NCBI GenBank assembly: GCA_020160755.1
Contig: JAIUPN010000008.1
Coordinates: forward strand, 62,001 to 126,000
DNA length: 64,000 bases
Source of the DNA: Pseudomonadota bacterium
GTDB taxonomy: Bacteria; Pseudomonadota; Alphaproteobacteria; Sphingomonadales; Sphingomonadaceae
Direction: 5' to 3'
A program made the position numbers and the translations under genes. The notes below the pieces were generated by a model. The model was given only the letters and a program-made list of their open reading frames with translations. It was not told the origin of the DNA and made no database searches. Positions 26,185-35,814 of this stretch are shown here, piece by piece. Position 1 is the first letter of the stretch, and each line of letters opens with the position of its first letter.

Positions 26185-28008
26185 ATGGCCGTGTCGGGGG
26201 ATATGGGGAATAACGGGGTCAACGTGCGCAAAGGCGCCGTGATCCACAAGGCGCTGGCCGGTTCGGCGATGCTGATCGCTGCGGCCTTGCCCGTCACGGC
26301 GCTGGCGCAGGCAACGCCGCAGATTCCGACACGCGAGGAAATCCAGCGGCCGACATTGCCCCCCGCGGCGCAGCCGAGCGAACAGATCGTCGCGATCGAC
26401 GACGAGGTAGAACGCGCACCCTGCCCGCTCGCCAATCCCGAATTCGCCAATGTCCGCTTCACCTTGCGCGGGGTCGAATTTTCCAGCGTCGAAGGCATCG
26501 ACAATGGCATGCTCGCGCCGAGCTGGTCCGACCGTATCGGCCAGGAACTGCCGATTTCCGCAGTGTGCGACATTCGCGACCGCGCGGCAACGATGCTGCG
26601 GTCCAAAGGCTATCTGGCCGCGGTCCGCGTACCGCCGCAGACAATCGGCGACGGTGTCGTCAAGCTCGACATCCTCGCGGCGCGGATGGCACGCATCGAG
26701 GTGCGCGGCGACGCCGGGGCCAACGAAAAACTGCTCCAGCGCTATTTGTCGCGGCTCGACGACCAGCCCGTGTTCAACATCGTCGACGCCGAACGCTATC
26801 TGTTGCTCGCACGCGATATTCCGGGGATGGACGCGCGCCTGACGCTGCGCCCCGGCGCGGTCCCCGGCGAAGTCGTCGGCGAAGTCACCGTCACCCGCAC
26901 GCCCTTCATGTTCGACTTCAACGCCCAGAATTTCGGCTCACGCGACGTCGGCCGCTGGGGCGGGATCGCTCGCGCGCGTTTTGCGGGCCTGACGGGCATG
27001 GGCGACCTCACCACCGCCAGCTTTTACGCGACCCCCGATTTCGACGAGCAAAAGGTCGTTCAGGTCGCGCATGAATTCCGCGTCGGCGGCGAAGGGCTGC
27101 GCTTCGGCGCGAGCTATACCTATGCCTGGACGCGCCCCGACATCACCGGCCTTCCGGTCAAGTCCGATACGCAGATCGTCAGCCTGTTCGCCGCCTATCC
27201 GCTCGTCCTGACGCAGGCGCACCGCGTGACGATCGGCGGCGGGCTCGATTTCATCGATCAGGATATCAGCCTGACCGGCGTGCCGATCAACGAAGACCGG
27301 CTGCGGGTCTTTAATATTCGCGCCGACGCGAGCTGGATCGATCCGACGTCGATCGCCGGGCGCGGCGGCTATGGCCCCGCCGAACCGCGCTGGTCGCTCT
27401 CGACATCGTTCGAAGCGCGGCAGGGGATCAGCTTCCTCGGCGCGAGCGACGATTGCGGCCCTGGCGGCACAGCCTGTTTCCTGCCCGGCGCGGTGCCGCT
27501 GACCCGCGTCGAAGGCAAGCCCGACGCCTTCCTGATCCGTGCGAACGCGCTCGCCGAATGGCGCCCGACGAAATTGTTCACCCTGTCGGCCGCACCCCGC
27601 GCCCAATGGGCGAGCGACCCGCTGCTCGCTTATGAGGAATTTTCGGGCGGCAATTTCACCGTCGGACGCGGCTTCGACCCCGGCACGGTGATCGGCGACA
27701 GCGGCGTCGCGGTGGCGCTCGAGGCGCGCTACGGCTCGTTCGTCCCGGCCAACACCGAAAGCTTCGCGTTCCAGCCCTTCGTCTTTTTCGACGCGGCGTG
27801 GGTGTGGAACAAGGATAGCGCATTCGACGGCCTCAACCCGCAGAAACTTTATTCGGCGGGCGGCGGGATACGCGCCGCCTATGGCGATCTCGCGCGGCTC
27901 GACGTCACGATGGCCGTGCCGCTCAATCGCGGCGGCTTCCTGACCGAAAAGCCCGATCCGCGGCTGCTCGTTTCACTGACCACCCAGTTCGGCGTGAGAG
28001 CGCGCTGA
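26185..28008 (+). CDS. TpsB-type outer-membrane transporter (ShlB/FhaC/HecB family)
   Basis: About 607 residues. An N-terminal signal (ALAGSAMLIAAALPVTALAQ) leads to a Pro-rich segment, POTRA domains (about residues 70-215; VRFTLRGVEFSSVEGIDN, PISAVCDIRDRAATML) and a C-terminal 16-strand barrel. The loop-6 motif appears as FTVGRGFDPGTVIGDSG, matching the VRGY/F element needed for secretion in FhaC. It ends 29 bases before the Shine-Dalgarno-supported start of the large exoprotein, the normal TpsB-TpsA order. ATG at 26185 has AGGGG upstream; ATG at 26203 is an alternative. Confidence 0.93.
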   Translation: MAVSGDMGNNGVNVRKGAVIHKALAGSAMLIAAALPVTALAQATPQIPTREEIQRPTLPPAAQPSEQIVAIDDEVERAPCPLANPEFANVRFTLRGVEFSSVEGIDNGMLAPSWSDRIGQELPISAVCDIRDRAATMLRSKGYLAAVRVPPQTIGDGVVKLDILAARMARIEVRGDAGANEKLLQRYLSRLDDQPVFNIVDAERYLLLARDIPGMDARLTLRPGAVPGEVVGEVTVTRTPFMFDFNAQNFGSRDVGRWGGIARARFAGLTGMGDLTTASFYATPDFDEQKVVQVAHEFRVGGEGLRFGASYTYAWTRPDITGLPVKSDTQIVSLFAAYPLVLTQAHRVTIGGGLDFIDQDISLTGVPINEDRLRVFNIRADASWIDPTSIAGRGGYGPAEPRWSLSTSFEARQGISFLGASDDCGPGGTACFLPGAVPLTRVEGKPDAFLIRANALAEWRPTKLFTLSAAPRAQWASDPLLAYEEFSGGNFTVGRGFDPGTVIGDSGVAVALEARYGSFVPANTESFAFQPFVFFDAAWVWNKDSAFDGLNPQKLYSAGGGIRAAYGDLARLDVTMAVPLNRGGFLTEKPDPRLLVSLTTQFGVRAR

Positions 28009-28037
28009 CCATGACTTCTGCATCGAGGACAAACGCC

Positions 28038-31000
28038 ATGCGTGCCACCGCCACTCCCGCGCCGATCCACACCGGCAAGCGGCGCCTGCTCACGAGCTGC
28101 GCGGTCGCGGCCGGAATGATGGCCTTGGCCTGTGGCGGCCCCGCGCTGGCGCAGGTGGCGGGTACCGGCACTTTTACAACCGGTGGAGGTACGGCGAACG
28201 GCGGCGGCGGGACCACGACGACGACGACCGTGACCCAGTTGCAAAATGTGATCGACTGGGTGCCCACCGACCCCTTGCCAACCGGCGGCGACATCAACCT
28301 TTTGCCGGCCGGTTCGACGTGGAACTTCGTCGGCACCGGCGACTATACGGTCCTCAACCGCTTCGTGAACAGCGGCGGTGGATCGCTGAGCCGCCAGATC
28401 GCGCTCAACGGCACGGTCAACAGTTATGTCGGATCGACCACCGGGCCGCGCGGCGGCAATATCTGGTTCTATAACGCCGGCGGCATCCTGATCGGTGCGA
28501 CCGGCGTCATCAATGTCGGCAGCCTCGTCCTGACCACCAACAACATCTCCACGAGCGGCACGACGATCAGTTTCAACGGGACGGCGGGCAGCACGTCGGC
28601 GATCACCGTCAACGGCGCGATCAACGCGAACAAGGTCGGCAACCCCGGCGGCAGCTATGTCGCGCTCGTCGCACCGCGCGTCGTCCAGGCCGGTGCCGTC
28701 CGCGTCGATGGCTCGGCCGCCTATGTCGCCGCCGAACAGGTCGACATCCGCATCAACAGCGGCCTGTTCGACATCAACGTCATCCGGGGGGTCGAGGGCG
28801 GTAACGTAATCACGCACACGGGGACGACGACCGGTCCGGGGCATCAGGACGGCGACACCGACCAGAACCGCATCTATATGGTCGCCATTCCCAAAAATGA
28901 CGCGGTCACGATGCTGGTATCGGGCACGATCGGCTATGACGATGCGGTCTCGGCCACGGAGGTCGACGGCGGGGTACGCCTCTCGGCGGGTTATAATGTC
29001 ATCGGCGGTGAACTCGCGGCGACGCCGGTCAATGCGACAGCGGCCAACATTACCGCAGGCGACACGCGGTTCCTCAGCGGCACGATCGCACGCGCCAGCA
29101 ACGTGTTTGCCGCGCAGCCGACGCAGCCCCTTCCGGGGTCACCGCCGCCGATGTCGTCGGCGGGCCAGTTCTTTGTCGAAGGCAGCGGCACCTTCATCGG
29201 CGACGCCAGCTCGACGGTTTCGATCGGCGCCAACCAGTCGGGCGGCGCCACCGGAACCTTCAATGTGCAGTCGGGCGGCCGGGGCGGCACGCCGGGCGTT
29301 GCCGCGGTCAACGTCACCGGCGGCACGCTTTCAGCGCCGGGTGGAATCGCGATCCGGGCCACGGGCACCCCCGACGCCGTGACCGGCAACAGCCAAGGCG
29401 GCACCGCAAGCCTGACGATCACCGGCGGCAGCGTCACGTCGTCGGGCGTGACGGTCGAGGCGAACGGCACCTCCGACGAGGGATCGAGCGGCACCACCGG
29501 CGACGGACGCGGCGGCAATGCCAGCATCTCCGTCAGCAACAGCGGCAGTTCGCTGACCGCGGGCAACATCTTCATCAACGCCATCGGGCGCGGCGACAAC
29601 AGCTTCGTCAGCGGGCCGCCGGCAACCAACGGCGACGGGATCGGCGGGACGGCCAGCCTGACCGTGTCGAACGGCGGAGCCGTCGGTCCCGCGAGCCTGC
29701 TTTCGGTCGATGCGCGAGGCATCGGCGGTATCGGCCTCACGCAATCGGGCGACGGCACCGGCGGCACCGCGCGTATTTCGGTGTCGGGCCCCGGATCCTT
29801 CCTGTCGACGACGCAAAGCTTCGTCCAGGCCGGCGGCGACGGCGGCGGGAGCATCGCGGGCTTTGCGACGAGCCAGAATGGCGGCGACGGGACGGGCGGC
29901 ACCGCCGAAGTGCTGATCGACACCGGCGCATCGTCGACCGTTTCGCTCGGCGCGCTCGGCGCGAGCGCACTCGGCCGCGGCGGCAATGCCGGCGGCAGCG
30001 AGAATGCGAGCGGCGGCAACGCGTTGGGCGGCACGGCACAATTGATCGTGGACGGCGGCGTCAACGCCCAGTTCACGGCGATCACGCTCAACGCGTCGGC
30101 GCTGGCGGGCAACGGAACGAGTCCCAGCGGAACCACCGGGCAATCGGGCAACGCGCGCGCGAACAATGTCACGCTGACCGCGACGGGCGGTTCGACCATC
30201 GGCAGCAGCAGTTTCGTCAATCTGTTTGCGGTCGGCATGGGCACCGCCGGCGAGAATTTCGGAACGGGAACCGGCGGCAATGTCGGGGTCAACGCGACCG
30301 CGGGCGGGACGATCACCACCGCCAACCGGCTCACCGTCCAGGCGATGGGCGGAAACTCCTCCTTTGCGATGGCCCAAAGCGGCGGCAACGGCGTCGGCGG
30401 CAATGTCGATTTCCTCGCCGATAGCGGAACGATCGTCGCCGAAGTCTATGACGTCAATGCCAGCGCCAGCACGGTCAACGTCACCGGCACCGGCGGCACT
30501 GCACGCGGCGGGACGATTGACCTGCTTGCCCGCAATGGCGGCGAGCTCCGCGCAACGCTCGATGCCACCAACCTGTTCAACGCCAGCGCGGCGTCGGGTA
30601 GCAGCGCCGCAGGCACGGCCGCGAACGGCGGGACGATCCAGTTGATCGCCAATGGCGGCCACCTCAACCTCGGCATCGGCGCCGACCTTTCGGCCACCGG
30701 CACGTCGGGTGGCGCGGTGACGGCGGGCGCGACGGCGACGGGCACCGGCGGGTCGATCCTGATCCAGACCGCCGCGGCGGCGGGCAGCGAAATCGATTAT
30801 GGCAGCCTTTTTGTCACGACCGACGGCCGTACATCGGTGGAGTTCGAGGTTCCGGGGGGCCCGATCGATACCAGCGGGAACGGCCTCGGCGGTGCGATCA
30901 CCCTCGATGTTCAGGGTGGCACCCTGTCGGGCGGCTTGATCGAATTGTCGGCGAGCGGCTACGGCAGCGGCGGCTCCGCGAACGGTACGGGCGGCACCGC

Positions 31001-34000
31001 AACCTTCACCCAGACGGGCGGCGACATCTCGATCAGCGACATGTCGGTCAGCGCCGACGGATTCGGAGGCGTTGCACAGGGCGTGTCGGGTATCGGCCGC
31101 GGCGGTATCGCGACGATCGACCTGTCGGGCGGAACGATCACTGCCGCCGACATCATCGCATCGGCGAGCGGCGAAGGCCGTTCGGGCCTGGACGGCGACG
31201 ATCAGGATCCGGCCAATATCACCACGGGCGGCACCGGCGGCGCGGGCATCGGCGGCAATGCGGTCATCAACATCGGCGGCACCGCCATCGTCGATGCGAG
31301 CGTCATTGGGGCCTATGCCAATGGCACCGGCGGCACCGGCGGCGCCTTCAACAATTTCTCCAGCTTCGGCGGTTCGCCCGGCACTCCGGGCAACGGCGGC
31401 GACGGGACCGGCGGCACCGCGAGCGTCAACCTTGCGGGCGGTTCGGTCACTGCGAGCAGCGTGATCGCCGATGCATCGGGCATCGGCGGACAAGGCGGCT
31501 CTTCCTTCTTTTCGAGCAGTTCGGGCGGTGCGACGGGCGTCGGCGTCGGCGGCACGGGCGGCACCGGCCGGGGCGGAGGCGCGACGATCGGCCTCGCGGC
31601 GACATCGGGCGCGATCGCGAGCCTCAACGCCGTTTCGCAGGGTATCGGCGGCCTTGGCGGTACGCACAATGTCGGCGGCGCGGGCGGCGACGGCTATGGT
31701 GGTATCGCGCAGGCGATTATCGACGACTTCGATGCCGGCACGCTCCAGATCGCGCTCGATTCGACGGCGGCGGGCGGCAATGGCGCCAACGGTCGCGACG
31801 GACGCGGCGGCAACGGTGGCAATGCCTTTGGCGGAACGTCGAGCGTCCTCGCCGACGGCGCCAATGCGATTGTCGAGACCACGCAGGCCAATTTCGTCAC
31901 CGGCGCGACCGGCGGCAATGGCGGCAACGGCAATCTGGGCTTCGGTTCTTCAGCGGCGGTCGCGCCTTCGGGTGGCAACGGCGGCAGCGCGCAGGGCGGC
32001 GCGATCGAGGTCATCGCGCGCGATGGCGCGGCGATGACGCTCGGCCTGCTCGCGGGCGACACCGTCGAAATCGGCAGCACCGGCGTCGGCGGCAACGGCG
32101 GCAACGGCAGCGCTGCCGATTTCGGCACCGGCAATATCGGCGGCGACGGCGGCATCGGCGGCGGCGGGGTCGGCGGGTCGGTACGCCTGATTGCCGACGG
32201 CGGCATGATCACGACAGCCGGCGAGCCGGTGGAAATCAACGTCAGCGGCCAATCGGGAGCCGGCGGCACTGGTGGCCTCGCGGGCGGCGGCGGCAGCCTG
32301 CCCGGCGCGAACGGCGGCTTTGCCGGCACCGTAGGCGGCCGCGTCAATATCGACGCGCGGACGACCGGCGCGGGGGCCGGGCTGATCGACCTTGGCAACA
32401 CCAATATCCTTGCGAGCGGCGACACGGCGGGCCGTGTCGAAATTCGCAGCGACAGCCGGGTCAACTTCGCCAGCCTCGACGTCGAGGTGCTCGGCCTTGC
32501 CGATCCGACGAACAACGACACCGACACAGCGTCGACGGGCATCTTCCTTGGCGCCAACGGCGGGGCGATCGAAACCGGGAGCCTGTCGCTCATCACCGAC
32601 GGTTCAATCGGCCTTTATGCGCAAGGGGCCGGACGCGTGATCGTCGGCGAGACGGCGCAGCTTCGCGCACGCGATCAGGTCGACATCCGCCATGATCAGC
32701 GCGGCGCCAATGCCGCACCGACGCTGGAGACCACCGGCGACCTGTTCATCGTCGCGGGAACCAGCATCAGCGGCGCGCCGGGCAGCCTGCTCGCCGCGGG
32801 CGGCACGCTCTCGCTGACCGGCGAAGGCCCCGGCGCGACGATCGGCGTCGACCGCCTCGACGCCACCGATATCACGATCACCGGCAGCGGCGCCGCGAGC
32901 GTCGAGCACGCCGAGGCGGTCAATGATTTCACCGCGAGCGCCGGCAGCTTCCGCACCGGGCTCAATTCGATCATCACCGGCGGCGATATCACGATCACCT
33001 CGCCGGGTGCGGTCGATCTGGGCAATTCGAGCGCGGGCGGCTTCGTGCAGGTCACGGGCCAGTCGATCGTCTTCAACAATGTCGACGCGGGCCTGAACGT
33101 GAACCTGTTCGCCGATGGAACGGCGGCGGGCGCCGAAGGAATCCGCGGCGGGTCGATCGACGCGGGCGGCGACACCACGCTCTTCGGCAACAGCATCGCG
33201 CTGACCGGCACGGTCACGGGCACCGGGTCCTTCTTCGCGTTCGGTACCGGCGGCGCAGTGGCGGTGAACAACGCCAACGTCGACGGCACCATCTCGATCT
33301 TCTCGGCCGCCGATCTGACCGGCACCTATGTCGCTGGCGGCAATATCTTCCTGAACTCGAACGCCAATATCAACGCATCGGCGCGGGCCAACGGCGGTTA
33401 TGTCGATGGCAACGGCATCTTGGCGGAGGGCAATCTGTTCGTCGTCGCGGCGGGCAATGCAACGCTGACGAACAGTTCGGCGGGGCGCATGTTCGGCGTC
33501 AGCGCTGGTGCGGCCGCGTCGGTGAACGGCGGCACGGCGGGCGAGGATATCCTGGTCCTTGCCGGCACGGCCGCGAACCTGACCAATGTCACCGGCGGCG
33601 ACGACATCACCGTTCGCGCGCCGGGCAACATCACCGCGCTCAACGTCCGCACGACCGGCGCTGGCGCCGACACGCATATCCTCGACTTTTCCACGGTATC
33701 GGGCAGCCCCACCTTCACGATCGGGACGGGCGAGGGAACGCAGGGCATCAACGGCGCCGATATCGTGATGGCGTCGACGGCCGGCGCGATCGACGCGACC
33801 ACCCTGTCGGCGGGCGACGACATCCTGCTCAACGCCGCGGGCAGCCTCGCGGTCAACGGCGCCACGACGCTGGGGCTCGGCACGACGGGCGGCGACAGCA
33901 GCATCCGCACGCAAGGCGGCGCGACGACGCTTTCCGGGCTCGATGCGTTCAGCGACGTCGTCGTCGACGCGGCGGGGCTGGCGAACCTGACCGGCCTGGT

Positions 34001-35765
34001 CGCGGCGGATCGCGACATCATCATCAACGCGCAGGACGTCCGCCTCGCGACGCTGACCGGAACCGGCGGTGCCGCAACGCCGACGGTGCAGGCCGGCGGC
34101 AATGTCGCGATCAATTCCTCCGCGGGCATTGCGGGCGGCGGCGTCCGCGCGGCCGGCGACGCGGCGCTGACTGCTGCGACGGCGATCGGCCTCACCGCGG
34201 TCGAGGGTCAGAATGTGGCGCTCATCGGCGGCGGCGGCATCGACGTGAACGCGGTTACGGCGCTCGGCACGACGCTCCTCGACAGCGCCGGCGGCAATAT
34301 CCGCATCGGCACCCTCGCCGCCACGGGCGCCATCGACGCCAGCGCCCAAGCGATCCGCATCGAAAGCGGCGGTGCCATGAATTTCGCGGCGCTCACCACC
34401 GATTCCGGTGATGCCTATGTCCGCTCGACCGGCAATCTCTCGGTCGCCAATGCCAATGTCGCGGGCACGGCCGACCTGCGGACGCAGGCGGCGACAATGA
34501 ACGTCGGCAACCTGACCGCAGCCAATGCCGTGCTCGAAAACACGAGCGGGTCGCTCGATCTCGGCGGCGTGACCGTGACGGGAACGCTCGGCGCCACGGC
34601 ACGCACGGCGCTGGGCGTGACCGGCGTCGTCACGGGCCGGTCGATCTCGCTCGCATCGGCCGCGATCAATATCGGCTCGGCCGCCCGTGTCGGCACTGCC
34701 GGGGTGACCCAGCAACTGTCGGTCACCAACAACAACAACGCCAACCAGACCTTCATCGGCGGCACCGGCTCGCCCGGCGCCTATCACCTCAGCGCCGACG
34801 AGATGACGCGCCTCTACGGCACGCAGATCGATATTGTCGCACCCGAAGTCGCCGCGGCGGGCGGCACCTCGGTCGGATCGGCCGCCCCGCCCGACGTCGT
34901 CGTCGATGGCTTCACCATGACCGGCGGCGCGTCGAACTCGAACCTCGGCGCGAACGGCGCGCTGACGATCCGCACGCCGGGCAAGATGCGCGTGATCGGC
35001 AGCGTCCAGCTCACCGGGCTGACCGACGCCAACGCGCTGAACCTGCGCGCCGACGACGCGCTCGAAGTGATCCTCGGGCAAGGCAGCGTCCGGCTGGTCA
35101 ACGGCACGGCGCCGGCGGGCCAGCTCAACATGGCGTCCGCCGACATCATCGTCGCGACGCAGGCGGCGATCACCGCCGTCGGCGCCGCCACGACCATCGA
35201 TGCGATCAACACGCGGCTGGGCGAGAATGACGGCGTCGTCCTCGACGAAGGGGCGCTCTTTGCGCGCGGCATCCGCGCCAATGTGGCGGGCGGTTTCTAT
35301 GTCCAGAACAGCGGCGCGGGCACGCAAACGGCGCAGCGCCGCGGGCTGACCTTCGGCGCCGGCGGGCTCGACGTGACGACGCAGGGAGAGTCGCGCATCG
35401 TCATCAATGGCGTGCACCTCGGGCCGAACGGCCAGGTCACCGGGTTCGATACGATCGGGCTGCTGACCATCGGCGGGGTGGCGCCGGTCGTCGGAACCTA
35501 TGACCGGCGATCGACCTTCAACGGCTGCTTCATCGCCAGTACGGCCACATGCACGACCGTGGCCTTCGACGTCGAGAATAGTTTCCCGGTGCAGGACATC
35601 ATCGAGGAGGAAACCGAAAGCGATGACAGCGCCGAGGGTCAGAGCCTGCCCGTCCCGCTGATCACGATGCGCGAGCTCGATCCGCTGACCGGCGAGCCGC
35701 TGCTCGACGACCCGGTGACCGGCGCGGGCAACGACGATCTGTGGACCGCGCCGACCGGGCAGTAA
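28038..35765 (+). CDS. Large TpsA exoprotein (filamentous haemagglutinin-type) with Gly-rich repeat region
   Basis: About 2575 residues. A cleavable signal (residues 1-39, ending GGPALAQ) is followed by the TPS recognition domain (about 40-290), with SRQIALNGTVNS and WFYNAGGILIGATGVINVGS in the place of the usual N-x-N-G motif. Residues of about 410-1440 are PGRS-like, with many GGxGGxGxGG turns and the repeated unit GGTAxLxVxxG. The region after about residue 1450 is a regular beta-helix of short Val/Ile/Gly rungs. The C-terminus is acidic (EEETESDDSAEG) and has no obvious toxin, RGD or autoproteolysis domain. ATG at 28038 is preferred because GAGGA precedes it; ATG at 28011 is possible. Secretion by the adjacent TpsB is well supported; the role (adhesin, matrix or biofilm) is inferred. 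Confidence 0.92.
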   Translation: MRATATPAPIHTGKRRLLTSCAVAAGMMALACGGPALAQVAGTGTFTTGGGTANGGGGTTTTTTVTQLQNVIDWVPTDPLPTGGDINLLPAGSTWNFVGTGDYTVLNRFVNSGGGSLSRQIALNGTVNSYVGSTTGPRGGNIWFYNAGGILIGATGVINVGSLVLTTNNISTSGTTISFNGTAGSTSAITVNGAINANKVGNPGGSYVALVAPRVVQAGAVRVDGSAAYVAAEQVDIRINSGLFDINVIRGVEGGNVITHTGTTTGPGHQDGDTDQNRIYMVAIPKNDAVTMLVSGTIGYDDAVSATEVDGGVRLSAGYNVIGGELAATPVNATAANITAGDTRFLSGTIARASNVFAAQPTQPLPGSPPPMSSAGQFFVEGSGTFIGDASSTVSIGANQSGGATGTFNVQSGGRGGTPGVAAVNVTGGTLSAPGGIAIRATGTPDAVTGNSQGGTASLTITGGSVTSSGVTVEANGTSDEGSSGTTGDGRGGNASISVSNSGSSLTAGNIFINAIGRGDNSFVSGPPATNGDGIGGTASLTVSNGGAVGPASLLSVDARGIGGIGLTQSGDGTGGTARISVSGPGSFLSTTQSFVQAGGDGGGSIAGFATSQNGGDGTGGTAEVLIDTGASSTVSLGALGASALGRGGNAGGSENASGGNALGGTAQLIVDGGVNAQFTAITLNASALAGNGTSPSGTTGQSGNARANNVTLTATGGSTIGSSSFVNLFAVGMGTAGENFGTGTGGNVGVNATAGGTITTANRLTVQAMGGNSSFAMAQSGGNGVGGNVDFLADSGTIVAEVYDVNASASTVNVTGTGGTARGGTIDLLARNGGELRATLDATNLFNASAASGSSAAGTAANGGTIQLIANGGHLNLGIGADLSATGTSGGAVTAGATATGTGGSILIQTAAAAGSEIDYGSLFVTTDGRTSVEFEVPGGPIDTSGNGLGGAITLDVQGGTLSGGLIELSASGYGSGGSANGTGGTATFTQTGGDISISDMSVSADGFGGVAQGVSGIGRGGIATIDLSGGTITAADIIASASGEGRSGLDGDDQDPANITTGGTGGAGIGGNAVINIGGTAIVDASVIGAYANGTGGTGGAFNNFSSFGGSPGTPGNGGDGTGGTASVNLAGGSVTASSVIADASGIGGQGGSSFFSSSSGGATGVGVGGTGGTGRGGGATIGLAATSGAIASLNAVSQGIGGLGGTHNVGGAGGDGYGGIAQAIIDDFDAGTLQIALDSTAAGGNGANGRDGRGGNGGNAFGGTSSVLADGANAIVETTQANFVTGATGGNGGNGNLGFGSSAAVAPSGGNGGSAQGGAIEVIARDGAAMTLGLLAGDTVEIGSTGVGGNGGNGSAADFGTGNIGGDGGIGGGGVGGSVRLIADGGMITTAGEPVEINVSGQSGAGGTGGLAGGGGSLPGANGGFAGTVGGRVNIDARTTGAGAGLIDLGNTNILASGDTAGRVEIRSDSRVNFASLDVEVLGLADPTNNDTDTASTGIFLGANGGAIETGSLSLITDGSIGLYAQGAGRVIVGETAQLRARDQVDIRHDQRGANAAPTLETTGDLFIVAGTSISGAPGSLLAAGGTLSLTGEGPGATIGVDRLDATDITITGSGAASVEHAEAVNDFTASAGSFRTGLNSIITGGDITITSPGAVDLGNSSAGGFVQVTGQSIVFNNVDAGLNVNLFADGTAAGAEGIRGGSIDAGGDTTLFGNSIALTGTVTGTGSFFAFGTGGAVAVNNANVDGTISIFSAADLTGTYVAGGNIFLNSNANINASARANGGYVDGNGILAEGNLFVVAAGNATLTNSSAGRMFGVSAGAAASVNGGTAGEDILVLAGTAANLTNVTGGDDITVRAPGNITALNVRTTGAGADTHILDFSTVSGSPTFTIGTGEGTQGINGADIVMASTAGAIDATTLSAGDDILLNAAGSLAVNGATTLGLGTTGGDSSIRTQGGATTLSGLDAFSDVVVDAAGLANLTGLVAADRDIIINAQDVRLATLTGTGGAATPTVQAGGNVAINSSAGIAGGGVRAAGDAALTAATAIGLTAVEGQNVALIGGGGIDVNAVTALGTTLLDSAGGNIRIGTLAATGAIDASAQAIRIESGGAMNFAALTTDSGDAYVRSTGNLSVANANVAGTADLRTQAATMNVGNLTAANAVLENTSGSLDLGGVTVTGTLGATARTALGVTGVVTGRSISLASAAINIGSAARVGTAGVTQQLSVTNNNNANQTFIGGTGSPGAYHLSADEMTRLYGTQIDIVAPEVAAAGGTSVGSAAPPDVVVDGFTMTGGASNSNLGANGALTIRTPGKMRVIGSVQLTGLTDANALNLRADDALEVILGQGSVRLVNGTAPAGQLNMASADIIVATQAAITAVGAATTIDAINTRLGENDGVVLDEGALFARGIRANVAGGFYVQNSGAGTQTAQRRGLTFGAGGLDVTTQGESRIVINGVHLGPNGQVTGFDTIGLLTIGGVAPVVGTYDRRSTFNGCFIASTATCTTVAFDVENSFPVQDIIEEETESDDSAEGQSLPVPLITMRELDPLTGEPLLDDPVTGAGNDDLWTAPTGQ

Positions 35766-35814
35766 CGAGCGTTTCGGTTGACGGATTGCCTTGGCGCAAG
35801 GCATGGGCGGCGGG

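Noticed and set aside
29250..32350. Possible CRISPR or DNA tandem array in the Gly-rich region
   Set aside because: Repetition is at the codon level (Gly-Gly-Thr units) within one open frame; there is no constant repeat-spacer spacing.
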